Notes: generated from the letters alone by a model not told the origin. Counted from the first letter of the stretch, positions 12,201 to 22,289 are shown. The stretch: 64,000 bases of DNA from Conchocele bisecta (GCA_029237695.1 CM055271.1:32918462-32982461), one strand, 5' to 3'. Numbers and translations are program-made.

Positions 12201-12776
12201 ATTATAATTCCAGCACAAAAATATTTACACAATTCCCTAACATTTGATTGGCTTGTCCAGTATTCCCGCGACTTTCCAAGTTTATATCCCTCATAAATTC
12301 CACAAAAATGCCATTCATTCCTTATAATTCCAGCATTTGAAATAAATTCATCAAGAAAATGTGTTTATTTTCCGTTTTTAGCCAGGTTTTTTTTTTTGAA
12401 ACCCCCAGGCTATTGGATTGGCGAAAGCCGGTTCTTTGGTACTGTACCACCTAGGACCACCAAACTTTCACAGCTTCATAACCAAGGGGTGCCCACCACA
12501 TACAACTATCCAACATGTGACCATTTTGTTTACCTTCACCTATTATTTCTACGTAATTGACTTAGCCATTTTCAATGTTAACTTTTTAACGTACGTCTGG
12601 TTACAGTTTTTTGGTTAAAAGTTTTTTGTTATACATGTACTATATCTCTGCAACTGCTTCGCCCATTACCTTGAAACTTCACATGGGTGTTTATCATGAT
12701 CCATATTTTCATTCTACCCCGCAACCGTGCGGCCCCTGTGCCCAATGTCAAGGTCAAATTACTTCAATTTTTTTTG
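12200..12776. repeat. Family N fragment and low-copy repeat
   Basis: About 12200-12420 holds diverged family-N sequence (attccagcacaaaaatattt). About 12440-12776 resembles the repeat at 13500-13740 (gtactatatctctgcaactg). Confidence 0.55.
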
Positions 12777-13496
12777 TTAAAGGTACATGCCCACGCAGTA
12801 GGCACAAAATGTTCTTTATAGGAATTAAATAAGTGTATAATTATGTCACTATTCCACCAGTTCTAAGAATTACGAGTGCCCGCTATACAAATATAATCAT
12901 TTATTAATTATCAATTTACTGTTAGCGACACGCGGCGGTAACAGTCTATTTTGATAATGTGCGGGGACGACGACTTTCACATCACGGCTTGCCATGCGCA
13001 TGCGCAGTATACTACGCGCGCCAGTAGGCTTCCCAATATGTAAACAAGAATATCAACATGTCGAAACGTCCAGGACGGATTGTATGAAACAGCGTCGGCC
13101 AAAAGAAAGGCGAAATGTCTGAGGGACAGGCAGTACAGAGAGAGAGAGTGGTTAATATTGACGACCAGATCACCAAATGGAAAGAGTTACGTGGAGATTT
13201 AGATTTGGACTCGAATAGAGATTTTTCTTCTCAACTTCCGATACTTCACTGCGCATGTCAAAGATGTGATATGATTGACCGTGTCACGTGACGCGTATTG
13301 GTAAAAATAGCACGAGGTCGGAAAATACCCTTTTTGGTCGCGGCATATATGAATGCGATTTAACAAACCAATTAACATGCGCCATATAAAAATTAAAAAA
13401 AACTCGTTACTGGGTAGATATATGGCTCATATAAGGCATGACAGAAAATGAAAAGTTGCAGTACAGTGTAACCTGCTGCGTGGGCATGTACTTTTT
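12777..13496. mobile_element. MITE family L with captured promoter/exon
   Basis: The ends are ttaaaggtacatgcccacgc and gcgtgggcatgtactttt, inverted. Inside, unlike other family-L copies, is a perfect NRF1-like tgcgcatgcgca at 12995-13006. It is followed at 13058-13291 by decayed coding sequence (SAKRKAKCLRDRQYRERE; VNIDDQITKWKELRGDLDLD in another frame). Confidence 0.65.
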
Positions 13497-13499
13497 TGT

Positions 13500-14130
13500 G
13501 TACTATATCTCTGCAACTGCTTCACCCATTACCTTGATACTTCACATGGGTGTGTATCATCATTGTCGTGCCCGCTTGCGGAAATCATGATATAGTCGGC
13601 ATTTTGGCATACGTCCGTCCGTACGTCCGTGTGTCCGGTTAAAGTTTTTTGGTTAAAGTTTTTCCATCTACTATATCTATTTTTTTAGTGTCCATGCCTC
13701 GCCCCAAGGCACGACATGCAGGCCACGGCCATCTAGTCTACAAAAAGTGGCTATAATTATGTTATCCAAGTGTCTATGCTTGGAAAAAACCTGGCCTTCG
13801 TGGCTTTGCCTCGTTTCTTGTCTTAAGAATTATTTTAAATGCGCCTCACAGTTACGGAAAGTGGTTTGGCGTGGGAGTTTACTGGGATATAAATTTTGGA
13901 CAGAGACTTGCTACGGGCCAATCAAATGTTAGGGAATTGTGTAAATATTTTTGTGCTGGAATGATTGAGCTGTAATAACAGCTCCGACTCAGCCAATCAA
14001 TCTGCTTCATTTAACACACAATATTCAAGTATTTTGAAATAAAACAATTGTCGAATTGACAAATTTTGGCCAGATTAGTGCAGGTGGTGTATATGTAGGG
14101 GTTGGTGAAAGTGCTAACGATATACAATAA
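13500..14130. repeat. Low-copy repeat and reversed family N piece
   Basis: 13560-13740 holds cgtccgtccgtacgtccgtg and ggttaaagttttt, in the style of long bivalve repeats. 13800-13970 holds inverted family-N sequence (gcgtgggagtttactgggat). No exon is seen. Confidence 0.5.
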
Positions 14131-14133
14131 CAT

Positions 14134-14490
14134 ATAATTCCAGCACAAAAATATTTACACAATTCCCTAACATTTGATTGGCCCGTAGCAAGTTTCTGTC
14201 CAAGATTTATATACCAGTAAACTCCCACGCCGAACTACTTTCTGTAACCGTGAGGCGCAGTTAAAATAATTCTTAAGAAAACTGAAAATAAACACATTTT
14301 CTTGATGAATTTATTTCAAATGCTGGAATTATAAGGAATGATGTGGCCTTTTGTGGAATTTATCGGGGATATAAACTTGGAAAAGTCGCGGGAATACTGG
14401 ACGAGGCCTTCCGGCCTTCGTCCAGTATTCCCGCGACTTTTCAAGTTTATACCCCGATAAATTCCACAAAAAGGCCATTCATTCCTATAA
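14134..14490. mobile_element. MITE family N
   Basis: It runs from ataattccagcacaaaaata to aaaggccattcattcctata. Inside is a long perfect hairpin around gaatactggacgaggccttc. It ends 30 bp before SLC44 exon d. Another copy is at 50286-50635, and a start lies at the window end (63979-64000). Confidence 0.85.
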
Positions 14491-14520
14491 TACACCCAAT
14501 TTTCATCTTGTATTTTGTAG

Positions 14521-14576
14521 ACTCAGAACACGACTGTCAGCGGTATCTGCGATTTCGTGAAGTATGGCGGGGATGA
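14521..14576 (+). CDS. SLC44A2: SLC44 exon d
   Basis: This small 56-bp exon has acceptor ttttgtag. It encodes TQNTTVSGICDFVKYGGDE with donor GA|gtacgt. This donor was chosen because it joins exon e as ...GGDEYTIPLE, whereas splicing four bases later (gtattg) would put exon e out of frame. The Cys and the YGG match the CTL loop just before the next helix. A MITE ends about 30 bp upstream. Confidence 0.82.
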
Positions 14577-14783
14577 GTACGTATTGTTGTTTTCATTTTT
14601 CCACGGTGACTTGTTATCCACATGTTTTCGTTGTTTATTTATGCCCTTATTAAAACTGAGAAAAGTTGAATATTTCCTGGTTCATAAGGTGGGTGGCAGG
14701 TGGGAGCATGCAATGTGTGATTTAATGATCATTATGTTGGGGCATAAAAATATTCCAAAGGGTGTTCATCCTTATCGGAATCC

Positions 14784-15088
14784 TAGCCTATTTTATCACC
14801 ATTGCAAAGTATACTTTACTAGCAAAGTATACTTTGAGGGAGTAATCATTTATTTTTCATGAAATGCATTATTTCATATAGAACTAACAAATGCATATAT
14901 TTCATGATTAAAAGTATGCAGAATTATTATACTGAATTTATTACATTATCACAGCCAAAATTGGCTGTGATAATGTAATAATTTCAGTATAATAAAAATT
15001 CATAAATTTATTCTAAAATTTAAAATTTCTCCATCAAAGTATACTTTGCTAGGAAAGTATACTTTGCAATGTTGGTGAAATGGGCTAC
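14784..15088. mobile_element. MITE family A, copy 2
   Basis: It has full-length family A termini and a central palindrome attatcacagccaaaattgg. It is inserted in SINE-like repeat B. Confidence 0.88.
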
Positions 15089-15237
15089 TTGTTTGGCCCT
15101 CACGTACGTATTTGGCATTTTTGTATGTGACAGTTGAATCAGGTTATACCCCTTATGTGAGTATTACAATTACTCATAATCATATTACGTTAGGGGAAGG
15201 GGCCAAGTGACTTTGGTGTGGTATGGACCTGTCACCA

Positions 15238-15544
15238 GTAGCCCATTTCATCAACATTGCAAAGTATACTTTACTAGCAAAGTATACTTTGAGGGAGTAA
15301 TCATTTATTTTTCCAGAAATGCATTATTTCACATAGAACTAACAAATGCATATATTTCATGATTAAAAGTATGCAGAATTATTATACTGAATTTATTACA
15401 TTATCACAGCCATTAAATGGCTGTGATAATCTAATAAATTCAGTATAATAAAAATTAATAAATTTTTCTAAAAATTGAAAATTTCTCCCTCAAAGTATAC
15501 TTTGCTACTAAAGTATACTTTGCAATGTTGATGAAATGGGCTAC
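15238..15544. mobile_element. MITE family A, copy 3
   Basis: Full length, with the same structure as the copy at 14784. It is inserted in the same SINE-like repeat 150 bp further on. Confidence 0.88.
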
Positions 15545-15719
15545 AGGTCAGCTTATTCTAATTTCAGGGCTGAATATATGTTTTCTTCCATGTAAATATT
15601 CCGTTCTGATTTTGGGATTTTCCCTCCAATGCAGCAGGTTAAATACTGCAATGGAACCTGTTGGCCCGGCTTTAATGACCTTAGCTGTTGATAGGCTGTT
15701 AAACACAAATAAATAAATC

Positions 15720-16016
15720 AATCAATCAATCCTGGTTCAAATTATATTTACATTTCTCGATGGAGGTGTGTCGTCAACATGTTTGGTCGTTCATTTATAG
15801 CAATAACTTACTGGGAAGTGCGATAGGAGAATGAACTAGCTAGGTTAGATTAACCTCATCGCCTCCTTCATTTAATGCACATATTTCGACTGTACATGTA
15901 TTAGTAAATTTGGAAACAGAAACAGGCCAAAACAGCCATTGGCCTAACAATTTTTTGGGCTCTCAAATTGCCCGTGTTTAGAAGGTCTTCGAACCAGTTC
16001 TGACCCTTAAATATAA
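15720..16016. other. No feature recognised
   Basis: SLC44 intron sequence with short non-conserved frames only. Confidence 0.5.
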
Positions 16017-16350
16017 CAAGGTGCATGATCATGTGGTTCCAACAACAACAACAATGGCTGAAAGGTTGAAAGCATGCCCACTCCAAAGTAAGTATTATTT
16101 GATATTTTCCTTAATAGGCAGCAGATGGGCTGCATTTGGTGGTCCCAGGACTTTGGCACATACTAGAAGTTTGGGCCAAAGTACCGAGACCACCAAATGC
16201 AGCTGAACAAGTCGCGTTTGATGCACCATGTTTCATAAAAATCTGTTACATAATAAGGACAACATAAAAGAACACATACTTTGAATGGGAGGGCTTCTGG
16301 AAGTTTCAGTACTTGTTGTTGTTGTTGTAACCACGTGATCATACACATTG
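16017..16350. mobile_element. MITE family I, copy 2
   Basis: The ends are caaggtgcatgatcatgtgg / ccacgtgatcatacacattg. The inner part is gctgcatttggtggtc with its complement. Confidence 0.85.
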
Positions 16351-16429
16351 TATAAGCTATATAATATCAGCTTACCGGGATTCGCAATTCCGACAGCGTC
16401 ATAGTTGCAGAGCTCCAGTTATGGTGTTT

Positions 16430-16945
16430 AATTTGATCAAATTTAGGGGACTTTTGTTATTTCTTCACCAAAAACAACAAGTTGGGAGTTCTTTAGAATC
16501 GTCTCATTGAGATGATTCTAAAGAACTCCCAACTTGCCGTTTTTTGTGAAATCTGCGTAATTTGCGTAATTTAACAACATTCTCCGGGTGTTTTTTCTTA
16601 TTTCTTCACAAAAAACGGCATGTTGGGAGTGCTTTAGAATCGTCTCATTGAGACGATTCTAAAGAACTTCCAAGTTGCCGTTTTTTGTGAAATTTGCGTA
16701 ATTTGCGTAATTTGACAACATTCTCTGGGTGTTTTTTCTTATTTCTTCACAAAAAACGGCATGTTGGGAGTGCTTTAGAATCGTCTCATTGAGACGATTC
16801 TAAAGAACTCCCAACTGCCGTTTTTTGTGAAGAAATAAGGAAAAAAAACAATGAAGAGGCGATTCTAAAGAACTCCCAACTTGCTGTTTTTTGTGAAGAA
16901 ATAAGAAAAAACACCCGGAGAATGTTGTCAAATTACGCACCCTAA
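16430..16945. repeat. Serial hairpins with agaatcgtctcattgagacg
   Basis: Three successive hairpins (about 16490-16540, 16625-16680, 16745-16815) share ttagaatcgtctcattgaga and flanks ttcacaaaaaacggcatgtt. A half-copy follows. The whole block has inverted flanks containing ttctccgggtgttttttctt. Confidence 0.85.
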
Positions 16946-17008
16946 CTGGAGCTCCGAGTTGTCTGCATCAACAATTTTGGATGGAAATACTAACATTGAA
17001 CATCTCCT

Positions 17009-17208
17009 GGGGCCCGTTTCACTAAATTTCGTACGACTAAAATGTTCGTAAGTGCAAATTTAGGATCGTCTGGAAATCTCAATTTGCAGCCTATGCTCAA
17101 TAAATGTAAATCTAATAATTATTTACAAGAAAACGTTGTTAATGTGAAATTTACAGACTATCATAATTTTGCACTTACAAACTTTTTAGTTGAGTGCAAC
17201 GGGCCCCT
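17009..17208. mobile_element. Family G element, copy 2
   Basis: It is bounded by gggcccgtttcactaaattt and gtgcaacgggcccctg, with the inner cctatgctcaataaatg. It is truncated relative to the full palindrome. Confidence 0.85.
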
Positions 17209-17356
17209 GAACCACAGGGATATCCACCGACGGTCATTCGCATGACCTTGATATTGGTGACCTTGACCTTCATGGGTTTGACACTCTCCGACGATCACCT
17301 TGTAGTTATTGTGAAATAGTTTGGTGTTGGAATTATAAGAAATAAACAACATTCGG

Positions 17357-17696
17357 AGCACCAGATAAGGTGCGCATTGGCGTATTTTACTCACTTGTTT
17401 TAGCAGAATACACATTGATTATCAAAAGTAGCAGTACACAATACTCACAGCAATGTGAAAATACGCATTGATTTTCAAATTGAGTAGTGAAAATGCTGTA
17501 ATAAAGTTGACAATTTACTTTGCTTTTTGCAACTCGAATATGTGAATTTTTAAAATTGTTTTATTTGTTGCCATTTGTTTACTATTTTATTTAATAAGGA
17601 AGACAATCAATAATACATTTGTAAAAGTAAATACACATTGAATTTGAAATATAGGGGTATGATACTCTTTAGATACAAAACTTATCTGGAGCTCTG
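17357..17696. mobile_element. MITE family D, copy 1
   Basis: The ends are gagcaccagataaggtgcgc / aaaacttatctggagctctg. Other copies are at 33648-33954, 47188-47535 and 50732-51094. It shares the ctccagataag terminus with family C but not the interior. Confidence 0.85.
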
Positions 17697-17782
17697 CTTG
17701 GCTACTGGACGTTTCCTGACATTTCCAGGCAAGTCTCTTTCTATGACTCTTGTTTTGAAAAATGATACCAGTAATTATAGTT

Positions 17783-18007
17783 ACAGTGGAACCTCTCTAA
17801 ACCGGACACCCTGGGAAGTCCCAGGGTGTTCCAGGTTTAGAGATGTTTCACAAAAAATCAGGCATATGACCACTCCAATACAACCGTTCATGTTTTGCGA
17901 TCGCAAACAGATCGTACAGCACCATCGGAGTTAAATGGCAATGAAACCCATTAAAATTATCAACATATGAGACTATTATGGTGTCCGGTTTAGAGAGATT
18001 CCACTGT
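17783..18007. mobile_element. MITE family K next to SLC44 exon e
   Basis: The ends are acagtggaacctctctaaac / gtttagagagattccactgt. It ends 37 bp before the exon e acceptor. Related ends lie at 29308-29392, 31745-31775 and 56595-56632. Confidence 0.8.
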
Positions 18008-18044
18008 ATAACACGATACCTCACTGAACCACTGACTGTTGCAG

Positions 18045-18221
18045 GTATACAATCCCGCTGGAAGTATTTCTGCTCTTCATGTTTTTCTGGGGCTTGAACT
18101 TCATCGTCGCGCTCGGTCAGATGACCTTGGCTGGGTCGTTTGCCTCGTACTACTGGGCGTTCGAGAAGCCACACGATATCCCCGCCTTTCCTGTCTGGGG
18201 CGCATTCTATAGGTCAATCAG
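18045..18221 (+). CDS. SLC44A2: SLC44 exon e (core signature)
   Basis: This 177-bp exon has acceptor gttgcag and donor gtaaga. It holds the most diagnostic CTL stretch: helix EVFLLFMFFWGLNFIVALGQ, then MTLAGSFASYYWAFEKPHDI and PAFPVWGAFYRSIR. It is open throughout and ends in phase 2. In the next frame-position the intron reads TAA at once, so failure to splice here would truncate the protein. The last 14 exon bases and the donor are the founder of the downstream 31-bp minisatellite. Confidence 0.93.
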
Positions 18222-19226
18222 GTAAGACGCTTGCCTTCTATAGGTCAATCAGGTAAGACGCTTGCCTTCTATAGGTCAATCAGGTAAGACGCTTGCCTTC
18301 TATAGGTCAATCAGGTAAGACGCTTGCCTTCTATAGGTCAATCAGGTAAGACGCTTGCCTTCTATAGGTCAATCAGGTAAGACGCTTGCCTTCTATAGGT
18401 CAATCAGGTAAGACGCTTGCCTTCTATAGGTCAATCAGGTAAGACGCTTGCCTTCTATAGGTCAATCAGGTAAGACTCCGCTTGCCTTCTATAGGTCAAT
18501 CAGGTAAGACGCTTGCCTTCTATAGGTCAATCAGGTAAGACGCTTGCCTTCATAGGTCAATCAGGTAAGACGCTTGCCTTCTATAGGTCAATCAGGTAAG
18601 ACGCTTGCCTTCTATAGGTCAATCAGGTAAGACGCTTGCCTTCTATAGGTCACTCAGGTAAGTACACTTGCCTTCTATAGGTCACTCAGGTAAGTACACT
18701 TGCCTTCTATAGGTCACTCAGGTAAGACGCTTGCCTTCTATAGGTCAATCAGGTAAGTACACTTGCATTCTATAGGTCAATCAGGTAAGACGCTTGCCTT
18801 CTATAGGTCAATCAGGTAAGACGCTTGCCTTCTATAGGTCAATCAGGTAAGACGCTTGCCTTCTATAGGTCAATCAGGTAAGACGCTTGCCTTCTATAGG
18901 TCAATCAGGTAAGACGCTTGCCTTCTATAGGTCAATCAGGTAAGACGCTTGCCTTCTATAGGTCACTCAGGTAAGTACACTTGCCTTCTATAGGTCAATC
19001 AGGTAAGTACACTTGCATTCTATAGGTCAATCAGGTAAGTACACTTGCATTCTATAGGTCACTCAGGTAAGTACACTTGCATTCTATAGGTCAATCAGGT
19101 AAGTACACTTGCATTCTATAGGTCAATCAGGTAAGTACACTTGCATTCTATAGGTCAATCAGGTAAGACGCTTGCCTTCTATAGGTCACTCAGGTAAGAC
19201 GCTTGCCTTCTATAGGTCAATCAGGT
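18208..19226 (+). repeat. 31-bp minisatellite built from the exon e splice donor
   Basis: About 33 head-to-tail copies of a 31-bp unit (gacgcttgccttctatagg + tcaatcaggtaa) start inside exon e and run 1 kb into the intron. Each copy keeps a perfect 5' splice site CAG|GTAAG and a pyrimidine-rich run ending in TATAG, which resembles a 3' splice site. Variants include tcactcag for tcaatcag and tacacttgca for acgcttgcc. The variants cluster in the right half, and the last copy fuses with the terminal repeat of MITE family A. Confidence 0.97.
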
Positions 19227-19227
19227 A

Positions 19228-19584
19228 AGTACACTTTGCAATGTTGGTGAAATAGGCTACTGATCTAAGCCTGATGTCATACTTTTTGATTATGTCAAAG
19301 TCTAACAGGCCCGTACGCAGGAATTAATTTAGGGGGGTGCCTTATCGACGGCGCAAAGGGCTAAACATTGTTTTTTTGCACATTCACGGACAGACCTCGG
19401 CAGATTAACCATTTCACCCTTAAATAATTGGAATGGATTTTGATATGTTAATTTTGCAACCCATTCCAATCATCACAAAATGATTTTCAGACCAGTCCAT
19501 TTATGAACATGAGGTGTTTTTGTTCTCAAAATTATGAAAATTACTTGCAAAAAAGTGCAGATCCTGATGAGACGGCTCGTCACG
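19228..19584. repeat. Family A tail and family E element cut by the gap
   Basis: 19228-19261 is the terminus of MITE A. About 19310-19584 is family E (gcgcaaagggctaaac ... gagacggctcgtcacg), running into the N gap. Confidence 0.75.
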
Positions 19585-20084
19585 NNNNNNNNNNNNNNNN
19601 NNNNNNNNNNNNNNNNNNNNNNNNNNNNNNNNNNNNNNNNNNNNNNNNNNNNNNNNNNNNNNNNNNNNNNNNNNNNNNNNNNNNNNNNNNNNNNNNNNNN
19701 NNNNNNNNNNNNNNNNNNNNNNNNNNNNNNNNNNNNNNNNNNNNNNNNNNNNNNNNNNNNNNNNNNNNNNNNNNNNNNNNNNNNNNNNNNNNNNNNNNNN
19801 NNNNNNNNNNNNNNNNNNNNNNNNNNNNNNNNNNNNNNNNNNNNNNNNNNNNNNNNNNNNNNNNNNNNNNNNNNNNNNNNNNNNNNNNNNNNNNNNNNNN
19901 NNNNNNNNNNNNNNNNNNNNNNNNNNNNNNNNNNNNNNNNNNNNNNNNNNNNNNNNNNNNNNNNNNNNNNNNNNNNNNNNNNNNNNNNNNNNNNNNNNNN
20001 NNNNNNNNNNNNNNNNNNNNNNNNNNNNNNNNNNNNNNNNNNNNNNNNNNNNNNNNNNNNNNNNNNNNNNNNNNNNNNNNNNNN
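19585..20084. other. Assembly gap of exactly 500 N
   Basis: The round length suggests a placeholder of unknown true size. The left edge stops in the palindromic core of a family-E repeat (ggctcgtcacg), which may have broken the assembly. Both SLC44 (plus) and QTRT1 (minus) point into it with their 3' halves unaccounted for. Confidence 0.97.
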
Positions 20085-20099
20085 TCAATAAACACCAGG

Positions 20100-20465
20100 G
20101 GGGCGTTTCACTAAACTTCGTACGACTAAAATGTTCGTAAGTGCAAAATTATGATAGTCTGTAAATTTCACTTTAACAATGTGTATTTGTAAACAATTAT
20201 TGGATTTACATTTATTGAGCATAGGCTGCATATGCAGCCTATGCTCAATAAATGTAAATTCATATGCAGCCTATGCTCAATAAATGTAAATTCATATGCA
20301 GCCTATGCTCAATAGATGTAAATCCATATGCAGCCTATGCTCAATAAATGTAAATCCATATGCAGCCTATGCTCAATAAATGTAAATCCATCAATTGAAA
20401 TTTCCCGACGATTCTAAATTTGCACTTACGAGCATTTTAGTCGTACGATGTTTAGTGAAACGGGC
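20100..20465. mobile_element. Family G element with expanded centre
   Basis: The palindrome centre catatgcagcctatgctcaa + taaatgtaaatc is repeated about five times in tandem (20215-20395), lengthening the element from about 230 to 366 bp. Confidence 0.88.
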
Positions 20466-20591
20466 TCCAGAGGGCCGCTGTTTCACTAACTCTGTCTGAC
20501 TAAGAGGTTTGTAAGTGCAAAACAAAAACTGATCACATAGTTGGCACTAGCAGCCGATGCTGGGAAATCTTTGGTGGACTCTTTCAGATTT

Positions 20592-20824
20592 AACCCTTAG
20601 ACCGCTACACACAACAATTGTCGTCTGCTGTTGCTTTTATATCTTGACTTATTTCTCAATAAAAACATGTTTTGATAACACTTCAGAATCATTTCCAATG
20701 GAAATGATTCTGAAGTGCTGTCAAAGCATGTTGTAAATTATTCTAAAGTGCTGTCAAAGGATAAAAATGGAAAATAGAAAATAAACAGCAGACGACAAAA
20801 AATTAAGATAGCGGTCTAAAGGTT
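20592..20824. mobile_element. MITE family F, copy 2
   Basis: It runs from taacccttagaccgctacac to gatagcggtctaaaggttaa, with the hairpin cttcagaatcatttccaatg. A diverged half of family G lies around it. Confidence 0.85.
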
Positions 20825-21350
20825 AATGGCTCTTACATGTAGGTGGACAATGGCGGCATTAGTGAACCACATTGATATGTGACGTTAATTCATAGAAATC
20901 TTCCAACGACCATTTGTGTCGTACGAAGTTTAGTGAAACATGCCTCAGTACGTTATTATCAATTTCAACTATCCTAGGTCAGCGTTGGGAACAGTTCTAA
21001 ATGCCAAATCATGAAAACGGCTAAACAAACATATTTTCGCACAGATGCGTAAAAGTGTGCTTCCCATGTTGTAACAGTATTTTTCTGAAATTATCAGGAA
21101 CCTCAAATCCTGATTTCATGATTTATCCAGAAAATTCCGACTCCTGTACGTGCTACATACCCGCAGTGTTTATTTATGACCGGGTATCAATAGACACCAG
21201 GGCCCAGTTGCTCAAAACCTCTGTTAGCTTAACAGACTGTTAAATCCTTAACATTGTTAAGGATTTAACAGTCTGTTAAGCTAACAGAAGCTTTGAACAA
21301 CCGGGTCCAGCACGTTATTCAATATTCCTCGTGCCCTCGGTACTACATAC

Positions 21351-21489
21351 CCGACCCCCATGAGGTATCTGGGCTTATCGTCCGGCAGGTTGTCCGTGGA
21401 GATATCCACCATTCGCCAGAACTCTGACTTCTCCTCGCCCCCACTGAGGCCCCCAATGGCGTAGCCGGCCACGTCACGCTTCACCAGCT
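21351..21489 (-). CDS. QTRT1: QTRT1 exon 6
   Basis: This exon has acceptor gttacag and encodes (E)[19 protein letters not shown] + [20 protein letters not shown] + RYLMGVG. The donor is taken as GG|gtatgt (low end 21351), and TAT|gtagta four bases further on is the alternative. An 8-kb intron full of mobile elements separates it from exon 5. The following exons are not present between here and the SLC44 gene. Confidence 0.93.
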
Positions 21490-21539
21490 CTGTAACAGTG
21501 TTAATCAGAGGGTGTACATGGGTAATGAAGATATGCCAA

Positions 21540-22005
21540 AATGGCTGTGATAATGTAATAAATTCAGTATAATAAAAAGTCAGAGCTCCAGATAAGGTGT
21601 GTATTTGCTTAAATACCCAATTAAAATTGCCAAATACTAATTGAAATCAGAAGTAGTGAGTATCAAAAAGCAATGCAAAATTCGTGGTATCTTTATCATA
21701 CTACAGAAAACAATAAACAGACCACAAATATAGCATATTTTCTTATTATTCCTTGAAAACACACTTGGTATTTCATTAGATGTGTTTTCATTTAGAAGCA
21801 AACTACTCAATACGTGCGGTCTGCTGATGTGTAAATTAGTAGTGTGATTCTATTTTACACAGTTAAAATGTTGATACCCAATTTCTTCAGAAATGATGGA
21901 GTGACAATACTCAATTACTAATTCCTTATCTGGAGCACTGAAAAAGTAATAAATTTATCCATAGCAAGACAAGTATACTTTGCAATTTTGGTGAAATAGG
22001 CTACC
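21540..22005. mobile_element. MITE A interrupted by MITE C
   Basis: Family A sequence (ggctgtgataatgtaataaa) stops at about 21580. A family C element, cagagctccagataagg to ccttatctggagcactg, fills 21581-21940. Family A then resumes and ends gtgaaataggctac. This dates C after A here. Confidence 0.85.
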
Positions 22006-22050
22006 GATGTCTGCGGTATTCACTCAGAGTCTGTGCTAAAGACCACATCT

Positions 22051-22271
22051 GGGGGCTGTTTCACTAAACTTTGTATGACTAAAATGTGTAAGTGCAAAGT
22101 TATGAGTGTTGTAAATTTCATATTGACAATTTTTTCTTGTAAACAATTATTGGATTTACATTTACAGGTCGGTGTTCAATAAACGTAAATCCATCAATTG
22201 AAATTTCCAGACGATCCTAAATTTGCACTTACAAACATTTCAGTCGTACAAAATTTAGTGAAACGACCCCC
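22051..22271. mobile_element. Family G element, copy 4
   Basis: It is bounded by gggggctgtttcactaaact and tagtgaaacgacccc, with the usual centre reduced. Confidence 0.82.
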
Positions 22272-22289
22272 TGAATAGCAATTACTTGT

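Larger units (their letters stand above)
14690..15720 (+). repeat. SINE-like repeat B split by two family A MITEs
   Basis: Three pieces (gtgggtggcaggtgggagca ... gttcatccttatcggaatcc; ggccctcacgtacgtatttg ... aagtgactttggtgtggtat; cagggctgaatatatg ... gaccttagctgttgatagg + c.gttaaacac) are separated by MITEs at 14784-15088 and 15238-15544. The tail ends in (aaat)n and (caat)n. Related copies are near 35480-35760, 52770-53005, 53750-54105, 61790-62230 and 63410-63800. Confidence 0.8.
1847..18221 (+). other. SLC44A2: SLC44 choline transporter-like gene, partial (5 internal exons)
   Basis: This is part of a multi-pass plasma-membrane or organelle transporter of the CTL/SLC44 family, which moves choline or related amines. 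Five exons (1847-1946, 2865-2957, 7315-7414, 14521-14576, 18045-18221) join with matching phases into one open frame of about 175 residues. Family hallmarks seen in order are IAIELIKESSRAIG after a hydrophobic segment, a second membrane segment ending GYYLVSAT, a glycosylatable loop (NGTNTT), a Cys/Gly loop ending DFVKYGGDEY, then MFFWGLNFIVALGQMTLAGS and FASYYWAFEKP followed by PAFP. Vertebrate members are about 650-710 residues, so this is roughly the middle quarter. N-terminal exons lie upstream of the window. C-terminal exons are absent and probably fall in the N gap. The subfamily (CTL2-like) is inferred from resemblance and from the neighbour QTRT1. Confidence 0.88.

Noticed and set aside
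16488..16815. GC-containing hairpins as transcription terminators
   Set aside because: Intrinsic terminators are a bacterial feature. These are MITE-type palindromes in an intron.
18208..19226. Regular 31-bp repeats resembling a CRISPR array
   Set aside because: The repeats are directly adjacent with no unique spacers, lie at an exon edge and the genome is eukaryotic.
19501..20114. Frames of 170-200 codons
   Set aside because: They consist almost wholly of unknown residues from the N gap.
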